Shown here piece after piece: positions 26,530 through 36,689 of a stretch of 43,467 bases of DNA. Position 1 is the first letter of the stretch. Each line of letters begins with the position of its first letter. The translations under genes and the position numbers were made by a program. This DNA is from Flavobacteriaceae bacterium (GTDB lineage Bacteria; Bacteroidota; Bacteroidia; Flavobacteriales; Flavobacteriaceae): positions 1-43,467 of the forward strand of contig PBHD01000003.1 in the NCBI GenBank assembly GCA_002719315.1. The letters are read 5' to 3'. The notes under the pieces were generated by a model, which was given only the letters and a program-made list of their open reading frames with translations, was not told where the DNA came from and ran no database searches.

Positions 26530-27113
26530 TGAGTAATACAGAAATTATTTCTAAAGCATACGATACTCTTTCTGGGAAATGGTTAAGAGTTTTATTTCCA
26601 TTTTTTATAGTTGCTTTAATTCCAAATCTCTATCAACCCAGCGCTAACTATAGCCCTCCTATTTACTTAGCTTTTATTAGCCTATTTGCTTCAGGGCCAT
26701 TTATATATGGAGGTTCGCTTTTAGCTTTAAAAATTTCAAGAGGAGAAGATTTTAATTTTGAAATGATATTTTCCGGTTTTAATCATTTTATTAAAACATT
26801 ATTACTTTACGTATCTTTTATATTGATAGTTATTGCTGGTTTATTATTACTTATAATTCCAGGAATATATTTTTCTTTAAAATACTCTATGTGCTTTTTT
26901 GCTTTAGTGGAAAATCCAGAACTATCTATTGGTGAAGCTTTACAAAGAAGTGGTGATTTAATGAAGGAAGATAAATATAAACTTTTTCTTCTTTATCTAT
27001 TGTATTTTTTAATTGTTATTGCAGGGCTTATAACTATCATCGGATGGCTTTGGGCTCTTCCATTGATATACGTGTCTAGTGCAATTTTTTATGAGTATTT
27101 AAAAAACAAATAA
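26529..27113 (+). CDS. DUF975-like polytopic membrane protein
   Basis: A 194-residue membrane protein with about five to six helices. The layout resembles DUF975 / glycerophosphodiesterase-membrane-domain proteins: an N-terminal AYDTLSGKWLRVLFPFFIV, ALKISRGEDFNFEMIFSGFNHF, the helix pair ending LLLLIIPGIYFSLKYSMCFFAL, then ENPELSIGEALQRSGDLMKEDKYKLFLL and a closing LPLIYVSSAIFYEYLK. The G-F, IPGI..KYS and S..LM..K.K motifs are the family's signature points; its biochemical function is unknown. The ATG overlaps the stop of the ParB-like gene by one base, and the giant adhesin gene follows after 10 bp, so the three are probably co-transcribed. It might assist export or envelope placement of the adhesin; that is a guess. 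Confidence 0.75.
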   Translation: MSNTEIISKAYDTLSGKWLRVLFPFFIVALIPNLYQPSANYSPPIYLAFISLFASGPFIYGGSLLALKISRGEDFNFEMIFSGFNHFIKTLLLYVSFILIVIAGLLLLIIPGIYFSLKYSMCFFALVENPELSIGEALQRSGDLMKEDKYKLFLLYLLYFLIVIAGLITIIGWLWALPLIYVSSAIFYEYLKNK

Positions 27114-27123
27114 CTAAAGCTGA

Positions 27124-30100
27124 ATGATAAAAAATTCTTTAAAATATCTATTTCTAGCACTACTCTTCTCTACGGGTCTTATGGCTCAGGTGCAAGTAGG
27201 TCAACCAATTCTTGGTGCAGCTTCAGGAGATTATTTTGGAGAAAATACAGCTATAAACGGAAACGGAACAATAGTTGCTGGATTTGCTACCATGCATGAC
27301 TCAAATAAAGGGCACGTAAGAGTTTTCCAATATACACCAACAGGAAATGCCTCTTGGACTCAAATGGGCTCTGATATAGATGGAGAATCGGCAAACGACA
27401 ATGGTGCTATTGAAAATGGTGGAAACAATATTGCTCTTAATTTGGCTGGAAATATTTTAGCATTTGGCTCTGTTAATGATGATGGAACTGCTACAAATGC
27501 GGGTCATGTTAGAGTTTTTCAATTTATAAGTGGTAATTGGGTCCAAATGGGAGATGATATTGACGGAGAAGCTCAAAGTGATAATCTTGGAGTTTCTGTG
27601 GCGCTTAGTGATGATGGTTATACAATAGTAATTGGAGCTAATGAACATGATGATGACGGTGCAAGTCAGACAGGGGCTATATATGTATACACTTGGAATG
27701 GTTCAGCTTGGGTTCAAAAAGGTTCTTCACTACATGGATCAGCAAATCATTTATTTGGCAATGATGTTTCTGTCAATAGTAATGGAACAATAATAGCGGG
27801 ATCCTCAAGAAGGGCATCATCGAATAAAGGACAAGTTAAAATATATCAATACAATTCTTCTGCTACAGATTCATGGACTTTAATAGGAAGTATTTTAGGA
27901 GAAGCTAATAATGATTATTCTGGAGCAAGTATTTCACTAAATAGTAGTGGTAATATTATTGCTATAGGCGCAACTAATAATACTGGAGCAAATGGCTCTC
28001 AGTCAGGTCATGTAAGAGTTTATAAATACTCCCCAACAGGAAATGCATCTTGGACTCAATTAGGAGCAGACATAGATGGTGAGTCTGCGAGTGATTACTT
28101 TGGAGATGCCGTTTCTTTAAGTGGTGATGGTTTTACCCTTGCAGTTGGAGCTAGGCAAAATGAAGGAGGTGGTTCTACAAGAGGAGGTGTTTATATTTAT
28201 AAATTTACTCCTACAGAAACTACTTCATGGACTCAGTTTAGAACTGATATTGATGGAGGAACAAGCAATAATGCCTTTTGGGGAGAGTCTGTTAGTATTA
28301 GTAAAGATGGTACTAGAGTTGTTGGAGGTTCTTGTTTAGCTGATGATGGCCCTGGAAGTAATGCAGGGTTACTAAAAGTTTTTGACTTTTTACCTGAGGT
28401 TGATATTTTCCCTGAGGCTGCTAGATACATAGAAGATTCTAATAGTGAACAATATTATGGAGCTATAATGCCAAGTTCGGGTCAAGTTACTTTTACAGCT
28501 ATTTTTTCCGAGCCCATTAACGCTATAACCCCCCCAACCATTACTATTGGCAATGGTGTTACTAGCGCTACAATGACTGCAATTACAAGTCAAACTTTTA
28601 TGGCTTTTGCTCAAAGTGGGGTAGCAAGTTATGTGTCAACTGATAATTCCAGCATGACTTTTTGGACCTACAATGTAAATGGAACAACTCAAAATTATAG
28701 CACAAGCTTTACTGATAATGCCGTATGGGTATATTCCCTTAATATGGATAACTGGTCTGGATCAGCTAGTGGTACTTTTACCGCTATTGTTTCTGCAACA
28801 GATTTTGGTGGATATCTTACCACTGCTACAACTACTTATACTTTTGAAAATATAATGATTGACACTACTACTCCTACAGTTATTCTGAGTGACAATTTAA
28901 AAGAGGAAAAAATTCTAGATATAGGGTGGAATTCAACAACAAGTACAGGTGGAGACGGTGCCTGGCAAGAATTTACTCCAACTAAAAGTGGTTACGTTTA
29001 TTCAATTTATTTAAAACAAGGTAATCCTACAAATTTTGGCTATGGCTTCGACAGGTCAAAAAATAATCCTGCTCGAGATTTTGGCTTTGAAATGAAAATT
29101 TATAGTGGTGTTACGGGAAATAATGGAAGTTCTTTAAGCGGAGGAACTTTAATTGGTACAACAAAAGGTTATATACCAAGAAATCAAACAACTGCAGGTG
29201 GAGTAGCTTACGTTTTTGAAACGCCTGTTTCGGTTACTGGAGGCACAAAATACTGGTTCCAAATTAAAGCACTTGATTCATCTATTAGTACTTATTCTAA
29301 TACCTATATGGTAGCTCCAGATACTTACGCTAACAATGCAGGGCTGATTGGAGGAAGTTCTAAAGACTTGGCCTTCCAAGTGTGGATGAAAAATACTCTT
29401 TCAAAAAATATTGGTCTTTCCTCAACAGTAACTCTTGTTGCGAATTTTAGCAAATCTATGGCTAACTCTCCTACAATAACTATTGGAAATGGAGTTAGTA
29501 ATGCTTATATGACAGCAAGTAGTTCTTCAACTTGGAAATATGTTTTAGATATGACAAGTTGGTCTGGATCTGGCACATCAGCAAAGGCTACAGTTAATGG
29601 TAAAGATTATTTCGGAAATACCATCTCAGGAAATAGCAGTATAACTTTTAACATTGATACTACAACACCTACTGTTACTCTTACAAGTACTGATGCAGAT
29701 AACCGCCTTGGAATTTCAGATACAGTAACTTTTACGGCTACTTTCTCTGAGTCTATGTTAGATTCTCCTACAATTACTATTGGAGATGGAGTTGTAAATA
29801 AAACCATGACTGTTTCGTCAAGCTCTGGAGTAACATCTACAGTCTGGACGTATTTTCTAAATATGTCCACCTGGTCTGGATCACAAAGTGATACATTTAA
29901 AGTAACAGTTGCTGGAAAAGATCTTTCAGAAAACCCCTATTCAGGATCAGATAGTATAACAATCTCTATAGATACTGTAGCCCCTACAGTAATGCTAAAC
30001 GATACTGATGCTGATAATATTATTGGGTCTAGTGGAAGCGTAACTATAACAGCATTTTTTTCAGAGCAATTGACTGCAAATCCAATTATAAATTTGTCAG

Positions 30101-33100
30101 GCATAGGGTCTGCTACCATGACTCCTTTAACCGGAACAACTACGTCTGGAATTACTATAACAGGTAGCTCTCTCTGGAATAGTGGCGAACCTAACAATTC
30201 CAATTCAGGTACTGAAAAATATGGTATGATTCAAGACAATGGTGGCTGGGGATTAAATGATTCTACTCCATCTCATCAAACTGTTCATGTTCTTGAAATT
30301 AATTCAACTGATATAAAATCAATTTCTGGTTATAATTTCTTAGGTACATTTAATGGCCATAATTATTTTCAATCAACAGGTAGAGCTACTTGGGAAAACT
30401 CTAAAACTCAAGCGGTTTCCAAAGGTGGATATTTATCTGTTATTAATAGCACTGCCGAATTTAATTTCTTAGTTGCGCAAACCTTTTCAAATGTAAATAT
30501 TGGAATATGGATTGGTCTTTATCAAGACACAAATGACCCCAATTATTCTGAACCTTCAGGTGGTTGGAAATGGATAAATCAAAATTATTATGCATATAAA
30601 TATATTCTTACTAGCTCCAACTCAGTCGCCACAACAACTGCTACAGTATCAGGAACCGATAGCAATGGAAATGCTTATTCTGGATCTGAGAGTATAACAT
30701 TTAACTTTGATTATACTAATCCTCAAGTTACACAAAACGGAATTTCTGCCGACAATCTGACCGTTAGTTTAACCTTTAACGAAGCTGTATATACAGAATT
30801 AATTAGTGGTCAGGGATCTAATTCTCTTTCGACTTCAGATTTTCAGATTTCACTATCTGGCAACTCAAGTGTTACTTTAGGCTCTAGTTCTCCAACATCA
30901 GTTACCAGAATTTCAGGTACCAATATATATTCATTGACTATATCATTAACAGGATTTGCTTCTGGACAGGAAACATTAACTATAACTATCCCTAGTAATT
31001 CAATTTATGATATTGCTGGAAACAGTCCATCAACAGTTATAAATATTTCATTAAAAAATAATCTTTTAGTTTACTATGATTTCTCAAATCCAAACTCATA
31101 CAATGGGTTAGCTACTTCTAATAGCAATAACACTGTAGAGGACTTGAGTGGAAATAATTACGATGGAATTATTAAAGAGACCGATAGAGTTTATTATGAT
31201 TCTTATCAGGATGCCATCTATTTTAATGGAAGTGAACAAGAAAATGCAGGTATAGCCATCAAAACTTTAAACTACGTTAATAATAATTCTGATCAGCTAA
31301 ATGAATTGAGTATTGTTGCTCGAGTAAAATTAAAAACTGGTGAATTAAACCGTGGTAATGATCAAAGAATTTTGTTTACTATGGATAGGTCTGAAAACTT
31401 TAGATTTTCTGTGGGATCAGATTATAATACTGACGCTAAAGGTAAATTGGCATTCCATTTTAACGTTAACGGTACTGTTTTTGACACTCATGCAGTTAGT
31501 CAAACTTTAGATTTAAGAGACGAAAAATGGCATACTGTAGGTGTAACGTTTAAAGCTAATGTTCCTGGAGGTCTAAAGTATTATGTAGATGGTATATTAG
31601 TTTACCAACATCCTGGAAATTTTGGTCCAATAGGAAGTGAAAATGGTGGTCCAGGCCCAAGATATGGTTGGGTAGGTAATGGAAGTGAATCTGCATCAGA
31701 AGGAAATAATACAGGTCCAAACCATCTCTTTTATGGTTATATGCAAGCTGTAAAATATTATAACAAACAGCTTTCAGTTAATCAACTTAATATCCCTGAA
31801 ACAAGTCCTCCAAATGTTATTTTAACAGATACAGAATCTGACAATATTATTAAAGGTTCAGATACAGTTACGATAACTGCTACATTTAATGAAGCTATGA
31901 GCTCCTCTCCTACTATTAATATTTCTAATCAGGTGACTAATGCTGCAATGACTGTTTCATCTACAAATAATATATGGTATTACAATTGGAGTGTTACTAG
32001 TCAATATAGTGGTCTTGCAACAGCTACTGTATCAGGAACAGATCTATCAGGAAACGCATACGCGGGAACTGAAAGTATAACATTTTCTGTTGATAATACA
32101 GGCCCTAGCGTAGGTCTAACACACACGCATCCTGATCAAATTGTTTCAGATCTAGATAATCTTGCTTTAACTGCCACATTTAATGAATCTCTAAGTTCTA
32201 CACCAACTATATTTATAACTGGTCTAATGAGTGAAACATTTATGAGTTCAACTAACAGCTCTACTGTATGGACTTATTATTGGAATGTCCCTGGGGTTGC
32301 TTCAGTTACCACTGGAGACTTTAGTCTTTCAGTTTCTGCAACAGATATTGCAGGTAACCTAGCCACTATGACTAACAGTGTCACATTTACAATAGATAAT
32401 GTAAAACCTAAATTTAGCTCTGCTGCAATTAATACAAATCAAGATGAAATAACGTTAAGTTTTACTGAAAATGTTTATACCAATCAAAGAAGCGCTTCTA
32501 ATCTTAAATCCTCGGGAGCATTAGTTGTTGGTGATTTTGTCTATTCTATTTCTGGGGGAACAGCGACTCTATCAAGCACTACCCCTTCAAGTATTCAAAT
32601 TAATTCAGCTTCTTCTGTAAGTCTCGGAGTTCAGTTAAATGGAATCCCTGATGGAAACGAAATAATAACTATTGATGCTGCAACATCAGAATCAATTCAT
32701 GATATAGTAGGAAATTCAATGTCAGGAGCTGCAGGGTATCTGATAGGGCCTAATAAAGGTTGGACAGCTTCTCAAGGATCTTTTCAAAATTTTTCTGGAA
32801 GTTCAGGAAATAAACCATACATAGCAGAAAATAACTTAATTTTTGCATATACAGATAATGTGTCTGTCTACAAAACTTTTGATATCCCCACAGGTGTAAC
32901 TACAATAACATTAAGTGTTGATTACTTTAAAAATTATAGTGCTGATACAGGTAAGGTTGTTGTAAAATGGTACAATGGAAACAATTATACTAATTATACA
33001 AGTAACTCTGGTACACTTACCGCTGATAATACCAATGGAAAAAATTTCACGCAAAGCTGGGCGATACCTATGGCTTCTGATGTTAATAACAGGAAGGTCA

Positions 33101-36100
33101 GAGTGGAATTACATCAGATTAATGAAGCTGAATATTGGGCAGGAAATTATGGAATGAAGTACAGAAACTTAAAAATTTATGGAGTTGATGGCGGTTCAGA
33201 TACAGGCCAAATAAGCAATTCTGTCAAACTTACAAACGTTAAACCAAATATAGTTTCTACAACTATTACAAGTGATAATTCTTCTGTAACAATTATTTTT
33301 AGTGAGAATGTAACTGCTCCAGTAGGTCAAAGTGCAATAGATGCTGGTGATTTTGAACTTTCTATAAGCGGAGGATCTGCAACACTTTCCTCAACAACCC
33401 CTTCATCATTTACAGCAACTAATTCAAAAACTTATGTTCTAGGGTTACCACTATCCTCTGCGGCTAATGGCTCTGAAATTCTAACTGTAAAAACTCTTTC
33501 AAATTCTGTAATTGATTCTTCCGAACAGCAGGTTGATTATTCTCTAGCTCAATCAAATACAATTCAATTAAATGATAAAGCAGGCCCTGTAATTATTGAA
33601 TCTGTACTTCAAAAAAGAAATAAATATATCGATCTAACCTTTAATGAAGGTGTTTATGCTGACACATCATCATCAACAGGTCTTTCAACATCAACGCTTA
33701 GTTTGACTCAAACTAATGGAGCAGATATTGGCTTATCTATTATTGGTGTTAAGACCGCAAACAATGAAGAGTTAAATAATGCAGGAAGATTATCTGGAGG
33801 GGAAACAAAAATTCGAGTCTTTTTAACTTCTACCAACTCTCCTACTGGAAATGAAGTTTATACAGTTTCGGCTTATAATTCATCTTCAATTTATGACGCC
33901 CTAGGTAATAATATGTTAACTAATCAAACTAATAATACTTTTAAATTAAATCCACCTGTTTCTGGACCCCCATCACTTCTATTATCTACTATAGAAGCTG
34001 ATCCAGAAACTATTGTGGTTAAAAGCGAAAGATTAACATCAGTGAATAATACAACCTCATCTGATATTTCTGGTACTACAGTTTCTTCTCCAACAGTTAA
34101 TATATTAAGAGAAGAAGTGACTGGACCTGACTTATCAAAAATTGGATCAGAATTTCAGTCTGTGGAAACAAATAATGCTAGAGCTTCAACTATTATTATT
34201 CAAGCAGTAGATAGTTTAGGGCAAAAATTTAATCAAGGAGGTGCATCAGTAAAAGTATTTTATTTCCTTTTTGGAAATAGAGTTACTCTTGATACAAAAG
34301 ATAATAATGACGGTACATATACTGTTGAATTTAACCCAGGAATGATTGGAGAAAACAAAGATTTTACTTTAGGGTTTACCCTTTATGAAAAAGAGGCAAA
34401 AGACAAAACAAAAGTATCAGTATTGATGGATTCTGATGGAGATGGTATTGCAGACACTTTTGACCTTTGTCCATTTACTGAATTTGGAAAAAGCGTAAAT
34501 AAAGATGGTTGTGCACTATATCAAGTTGATAAAGATAAAGATGGCGTGTATGATAATTTTGATGCATGTCCAAACACCCCTGAGGGAGAAAAAGTTGACG
34601 AAAATGGTTGCTCAGATTCAGAAAGAGATACTGATAAAGATGGTGTTTTTGATATAGATGATAATTGCCCAGAAGAATATAATCCTAAACAAGAAGATAA
34701 AGATGGTGATGGTATTGGAGATGTTTGTGATACAGAAAATCCATTGCCAGAATTAAGAACTAATCAGATTAAATTTGTTCAACTTCCAAAAAATAAGTCT
34801 TCAGTTGGTAAAGTTTCAGCTATTGATCCTGAAGGAGAATCTTTAAGTTTTAGTTTAAATCCTAATTCTAAATTTGTTAATGTATTAGACATAACTCCTT
34901 CTGGTGAAGTTATTGTAATCTCTGGTCCTCTTCTTGAGTTTAAATCACAGTATAATAATTCTGATTTAGAAATCATAATTGATGATGGCACAAATCAATT
35001 AAAAGTTTCTGTCAGAATTGTAATTGAAGATCAGCCTAGACCACCTGAGATCTTTGTAACACTACTTCCTGTTAAAGAAGATGCATTGCCTGGGGTTACT
35101 GTTGCTATTATTGAAGCTGAAGATCCCATGGGTGGAGAAATTATCTCTCTAACTTTTGAAAATCCAACAGGAGTTTTTGAATGGCTTCCAACAATTGAAG
35201 GAGATAGCGGAATAGTAAAATTAGCAGCACCTCTTGATTTTGAAGAGCAAGAATCTCATCCAATTATAATAACAGCCGTTGGGGAAGAATTAACGGGAAT
35301 TTTTCAAGATGAAATTCCAGTTGAAGACATTCCTAACGCAGTATATACAGGAAGATTTTCTCTTGCTGTTTTCCCTGTTCAAAATCAAACACTAGGAGCA
35401 AAAGTTGATCATACAAGATATCATAACCCTTTTAACAAAAGTGTAGGTAAATGGAAAATTAAAAAGAAAATTTCTGGAGGAGCTGATAGAGCATTATTTG
35501 AAATTAAAACAAAATCTACTGAACCTGAAATTAATCAAAAAACACCTCAGGATGAAAATGAATCCTATTTAGCATTTATTAATCCTCCTGATTTTAATAA
35601 TCCTCAGGATCATAATAAGGATAATGTATACGAAGTTGAAGTTGATTTTATAAATTCTGAAGATGGTGCTGTAGAGGTACCAGTTGTTGTTACTCAAACT
35701 CAAATTCAAGTTCCTGAAGGAGCTCCTGTTGCACTCGAGCTCCAATCTACTCCTGCTTTACCTACAGATGATACTGATGGTGATGGTGTTGCTGATATAA
35801 TTGACAACAGTCCTTTAGTTGCAAATCCTGACCAAATTGATGAGGATGGAGATGGAGAAGGTGATGTTTCAGATGATTTTGATCATGATGGAGTTTGGAA
35901 TCCATATGATGTATGTGCTGATACTCCTTTAGGAGAGGTAGTAAATATGGAAGGTTGTGTATTATTTTATATCCCAGGACAAAACTTTAATATTTCGAAA
36001 ACTGAAAAATGTGCAGGAACTAATCAAATAAACCTTGCTGTAGAAGACACCTCTTACACTTATAAAGTAAATGTTACAGGTGCAGTAAATTCTAATTATA

Positions 36101-36687
36101 GCTTTTCAAACAGCAATTGGTCTTTAGATAATTTATCCGCTGGAGATTATAATATTTGCGTTACCGTTGATGGCGTAGATCCTACTATGTTTGAAAGATG
36201 TTTTAAAGTAAACATCAAAGAACCTTCTCCACTATCTGTTTTTGCTATGGCTAATGATTTGGAAAATAAAGTTTCTTTTAACCTTTCTGGTGGTTCTGTC
36301 TATAATATAACTCACAATGGTAAAACAACTCAAACTTCAAAATCAAATCATACACTAAGTTTAAAAAGAGGTTTAAATAGAGTTACTATAACAACGGGTA
36401 TTGAATGTCAAGGAATTTTTGAAGCGACTTATCTAAATTCTAATGAAGTAAAGTTTTCACCTAATCCATTTAATGAATTTATTAGTATTTATGTTGGAGG
36501 AGAAGATCGAGATATAAAAGTTGAGATTCACGCTACAGATGGAAGATTAATACATTCTGAAAATTGTGTTTTAGACAATTATTCAAGAACTTTAGAAATA
36601 AATACTGGTGAGTTCAAACAAGGAACATATTATATTAAGGTTAAAGGGGAGAATACAGATCAGTCATTTAAAGCAATAAAATATTGA
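27124..36687 (+). CDS. Giant T9SS-secreted mosaic adhesin: propeller, Ig-like, lectin, LamG, TSP3
   Basis: A 3187-residue secreted protein. Order by residue: signal peptide 1-22 (GLMAQ); seven FG-GAP-like repeats, about 27-423, fitting one seven-bladed propeller; Ig-like repeats opening with DTTTPTVTLT..D or variants, spread over about 425-2300; a jelly-roll-like insert 597-757; C-type lectin halves in swapped order 1018-1154; a LamG/concanavalin-like domain about 1315-1558; a further beta-rich insert about 1875-2035; TSP3 calcium repeats 2435-2539; cadherin-like repeats about 2545-2870; a short second TSP3 array 2883-2955; and a C-terminal type A T9SS sorting domain (FSPNPFNEFISIYV...GTYYIKVKG) about 3110-3187. 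Likely a surface protein that binds glycans or particles. It follows two small genes in an operon and is followed by a lipoprotein gene. The reading frame is intact over 9.5 kb. Confidence 0.9.
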   Translation: MIKNSLKYLFLALLFSTGLMAQVQVGQPILGAASGDYFGENTAINGNGTIVAGFATMHDSNKGHVRVFQYTPTGNASWTQMGSDIDGESANDNGAIENGGNNIALNLAGNILAFGSVNDDGTATNAGHVRVFQFISGNWVQMGDDIDGEAQSDNLGVSVALSDDGYTIVIGANEHDDDGASQTGAIYVYTWNGSAWVQKGSSLHGSANHLFGNDVSVNSNGTIIAGSSRRASSNKGQVKIYQYNSSATDSWTLIGSILGEANNDYSGASISLNSSGNIIAIGATNNTGANGSQSGHVRVYKYSPTGNASWTQLGADIDGESASDYFGDAVSLSGDGFTLAVGARQNEGGGSTRGGVYIYKFTPTETTSWTQFRTDIDGGTSNNAFWGESVSISKDGTRVVGGSCLADDGPGSNAGLLKVFDFLPEVDIFPEAARYIEDSNSEQYYGAIMPSSGQVTFTAIFSEPINAITPPTITIGNGVTSATMTAITSQTFMAFAQSGVASYVSTDNSSMTFWTYNVNGTTQNYSTSFTDNAVWVYSLNMDNWSGSASGTFTAIVSATDFGGYLTTATTTYTFENIMIDTTTPTVILSDNLKEEKILDIGWNSTTSTGGDGAWQEFTPTKSGYVYSIYLKQGNPTNFGYGFDRSKNNPARDFGFEMKIYSGVTGNNGSSLSGGTLIGTTKGYIPRNQTTAGGVAYVFETPVSVTGGTKYWFQIKALDSSISTYSNTYMVAPDTYANNAGLIGGSSKDLAFQVWMKNTLSKNIGLSSTVTLVANFSKSMANSPTITIGNGVSNAYMTASSSSTWKYVLDMTSWSGSGTSAKATVNGKDYFGNTISGNSSITFNIDTTTPTVTLTSTDADNRLGISDTVTFTATFSESMLDSPTITIGDGVVNKTMTVSSSSGVTSTVWTYFLNMSTWSGSQSDTFKVTVAGKDLSENPYSGSDSITISIDTVAPTVMLNDTDADNIIGSSGSVTITAFFSEQLTANPIINLSGIGSATMTPLTGTTTSGITITGSSLWNSGEPNNSNSGTEKYGMIQDNGGWGLNDSTPSHQTVHVLEINSTDIKSISGYNFLGTFNGHNYFQSTGRATWENSKTQAVSKGGYLSVINSTAEFNFLVAQTFSNVNIGIWIGLYQDTNDPNYSEPSGGWKWINQNYYAYKYILTSSNSVATTTATVSGTDSNGNAYSGSESITFNFDYTNPQVTQNGISADNLTVSLTFNEAVYTELISGQGSNSLSTSDFQISLSGNSSVTLGSSSPTSVTRISGTNIYSLTISLTGFASGQETLTITIPSNSIYDIAGNSPSTVINISLKNNLLVYYDFSNPNSYNGLATSNSNNTVEDLSGNNYDGIIKETDRVYYDSYQDAIYFNGSEQENAGIAIKTLNYVNNNSDQLNELSIVARVKLKTGELNRGNDQRILFTMDRSENFRFSVGSDYNTDAKGKLAFHFNVNGTVFDTHAVSQTLDLRDEKWHTVGVTFKANVPGGLKYYVDGILVYQHPGNFGPIGSENGGPGPRYGWVGNGSESASEGNNTGPNHLFYGYMQAVKYYNKQLSVNQLNIPETSPPNVILTDTESDNIIKGSDTVTITATFNEAMSSSPTINISNQVTNAAMTVSSTNNIWYYNWSVTSQYSGLATATVSGTDLSGNAYAGTESITFSVDNTGPSVGLTHTHPDQIVSDLDNLALTATFNESLSSTPTIFITGLMSETFMSSTNSSTVWTYYWNVPGVASVTTGDFSLSVSATDIAGNLATMTNSVTFTIDNVKPKFSSAAINTNQDEITLSFTENVYTNQRSASNLKSSGALVVGDFVYSISGGTATLSSTTPSSIQINSASSVSLGVQLNGIPDGNEIITIDAATSESIHDIVGNSMSGAAGYLIGPNKGWTASQGSFQNFSGSSGNKPYIAENNLIFAYTDNVSVYKTFDIPTGVTTITLSVDYFKNYSADTGKVVVKWYNGNNYTNYTSNSGTLTADNTNGKNFTQSWAIPMASDVNNRKVRVELHQINEAEYWAGNYGMKYRNLKIYGVDGGSDTGQISNSVKLTNVKPNIVSTTITSDNSSVTIIFSENVTAPVGQSAIDAGDFELSISGGSATLSSTTPSSFTATNSKTYVLGLPLSSAANGSEILTVKTLSNSVIDSSEQQVDYSLAQSNTIQLNDKAGPVIIESVLQKRNKYIDLTFNEGVYADTSSSTGLSTSTLSLTQTNGADIGLSIIGVKTANNEELNNAGRLSGGETKIRVFLTSTNSPTGNEVYTVSAYNSSSIYDALGNNMLTNQTNNTFKLNPPVSGPPSLLLSTIEADPETIVVKSERLTSVNNTTSSDISGTTVSSPTVNILREEVTGPDLSKIGSEFQSVETNNARASTIIIQAVDSLGQKFNQGGASVKVFYFLFGNRVTLDTKDNNDGTYTVEFNPGMIGENKDFTLGFTLYEKEAKDKTKVSVLMDSDGDGIADTFDLCPFTEFGKSVNKDGCALYQVDKDKDGVYDNFDACPNTPEGEKVDENGCSDSERDTDKDGVFDIDDNCPEEYNPKQEDKDGDGIGDVCDTENPLPELRTNQIKFVQLPKNKSSVGKVSAIDPEGESLSFSLNPNSKFVNVLDITPSGEVIVISGPLLEFKSQYNNSDLEIIIDDGTNQLKVSVRIVIEDQPRPPEIFVTLLPVKEDALPGVTVAIIEAEDPMGGEIISLTFENPTGVFEWLPTIEGDSGIVKLAAPLDFEEQESHPIIITAVGEELTGIFQDEIPVEDIPNAVYTGRFSLAVFPVQNQTLGAKVDHTRYHNPFNKSVGKWKIKKKISGGADRALFEIKTKSTEPEINQKTPQDENESYLAFINPPDFNNPQDHNKDNVYEVEVDFINSEDGAVEVPVVVTQTQIQVPEGAPVALELQSTPALPTDDTDGDGVADIIDNSPLVANPDQIDEDGDGEGDVSDDFDHDGVWNPYDVCADTPLGEVVNMEGCVLFYIPGQNFNISKTEKCAGTNQINLAVEDTSYTYKVNVTGAVNSNYSFSNSNWSLDNLSAGDYNICVTVDGVDPTMFERCFKVNIKEPSPLSVFAMANDLENKVSFNLSGGSVYNITHNGKTTQTSKSNHTLSLKRGLNRVTITTGIECQGIFEATYLNSNEVKFSPNPFNEFISIYVGGEDRDIKVEIHATDGRLIHSENCVLDNYSRTLEINTGEFKQGTYYIKVKGENTDQSFKAIKY
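27202..28392 (+). repeat. Seven FG-GAP-like repeats forming a predicted beta-propeller
   Basis: Seven units of about 55-60 residues share the pattern (D/L)xxGE(S/A)xxD..G..(V/I)SL(S/N)xxGxxIAxGA...GHVRV(F/Y)xY. Examples are DIDGEAQSDNLGVSVALSDD, ILGEANNDYSGASISLNSSG and DIDGESASDYFGDAVSLSGD. Seven copies equal one closed propeller. At the DNA level the copies have drifted, so this is an old protein repeat rather than a recent duplication. Confidence 0.75.
30166..30597 (+). other. C-type lectin-like domain with halves in reversed order, nested in an Ig-like repeat
   Basis: SLWNSGEPNN (from residue 1017), then YGMIQDNGGWGLND and VHVLEI, is the C-terminal half of a C-type lectin fold (W-x-GEPNN, WND, LE). 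It is followed by GYNFLGTFNGHNYFQS, ATWENSKTQAVSKGGYLSVIN, IGIWIGLYQD and GGWKWIN, which is the N-terminal half. The whole block interrupts an Ig-like repeat between SATMTPLTGT and YYAYKYILTS..ATVSGTD. See findings for interpretation. Confidence 0.7.
34426..34740 (+). repeat. TSP3 calcium-binding repeat block in the adhesin
   Basis: Residues about 2435-2539 contain DSDGDGIADTFDLCP, DKDKDGVYDNFDACPNTP, DTDKDGVFDIDDNCP and DKDGDGIGDVCD: four thrombospondin type 3 units with Asp calcium ligands and paired Cys. A shorter block, with DTDGDGVADIIDN and DHDGVWNPYDVC, follows near residue 2883 (35770-35990). Such blocks often precede the T9SS sorting domain in Bacteroidota surface proteins, as in the truncated gene at the window's left edge. 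Confidence 0.85.
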
Positions 36688-36689
36688 TT

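Noticed and set aside
30166-30597. Diversity-generating retroelement target in the lectin domain
   Set aside because: C-type lectin folds are common DGR targets, but there is no reverse transcriptase gene and no template repeat was seen in the window.
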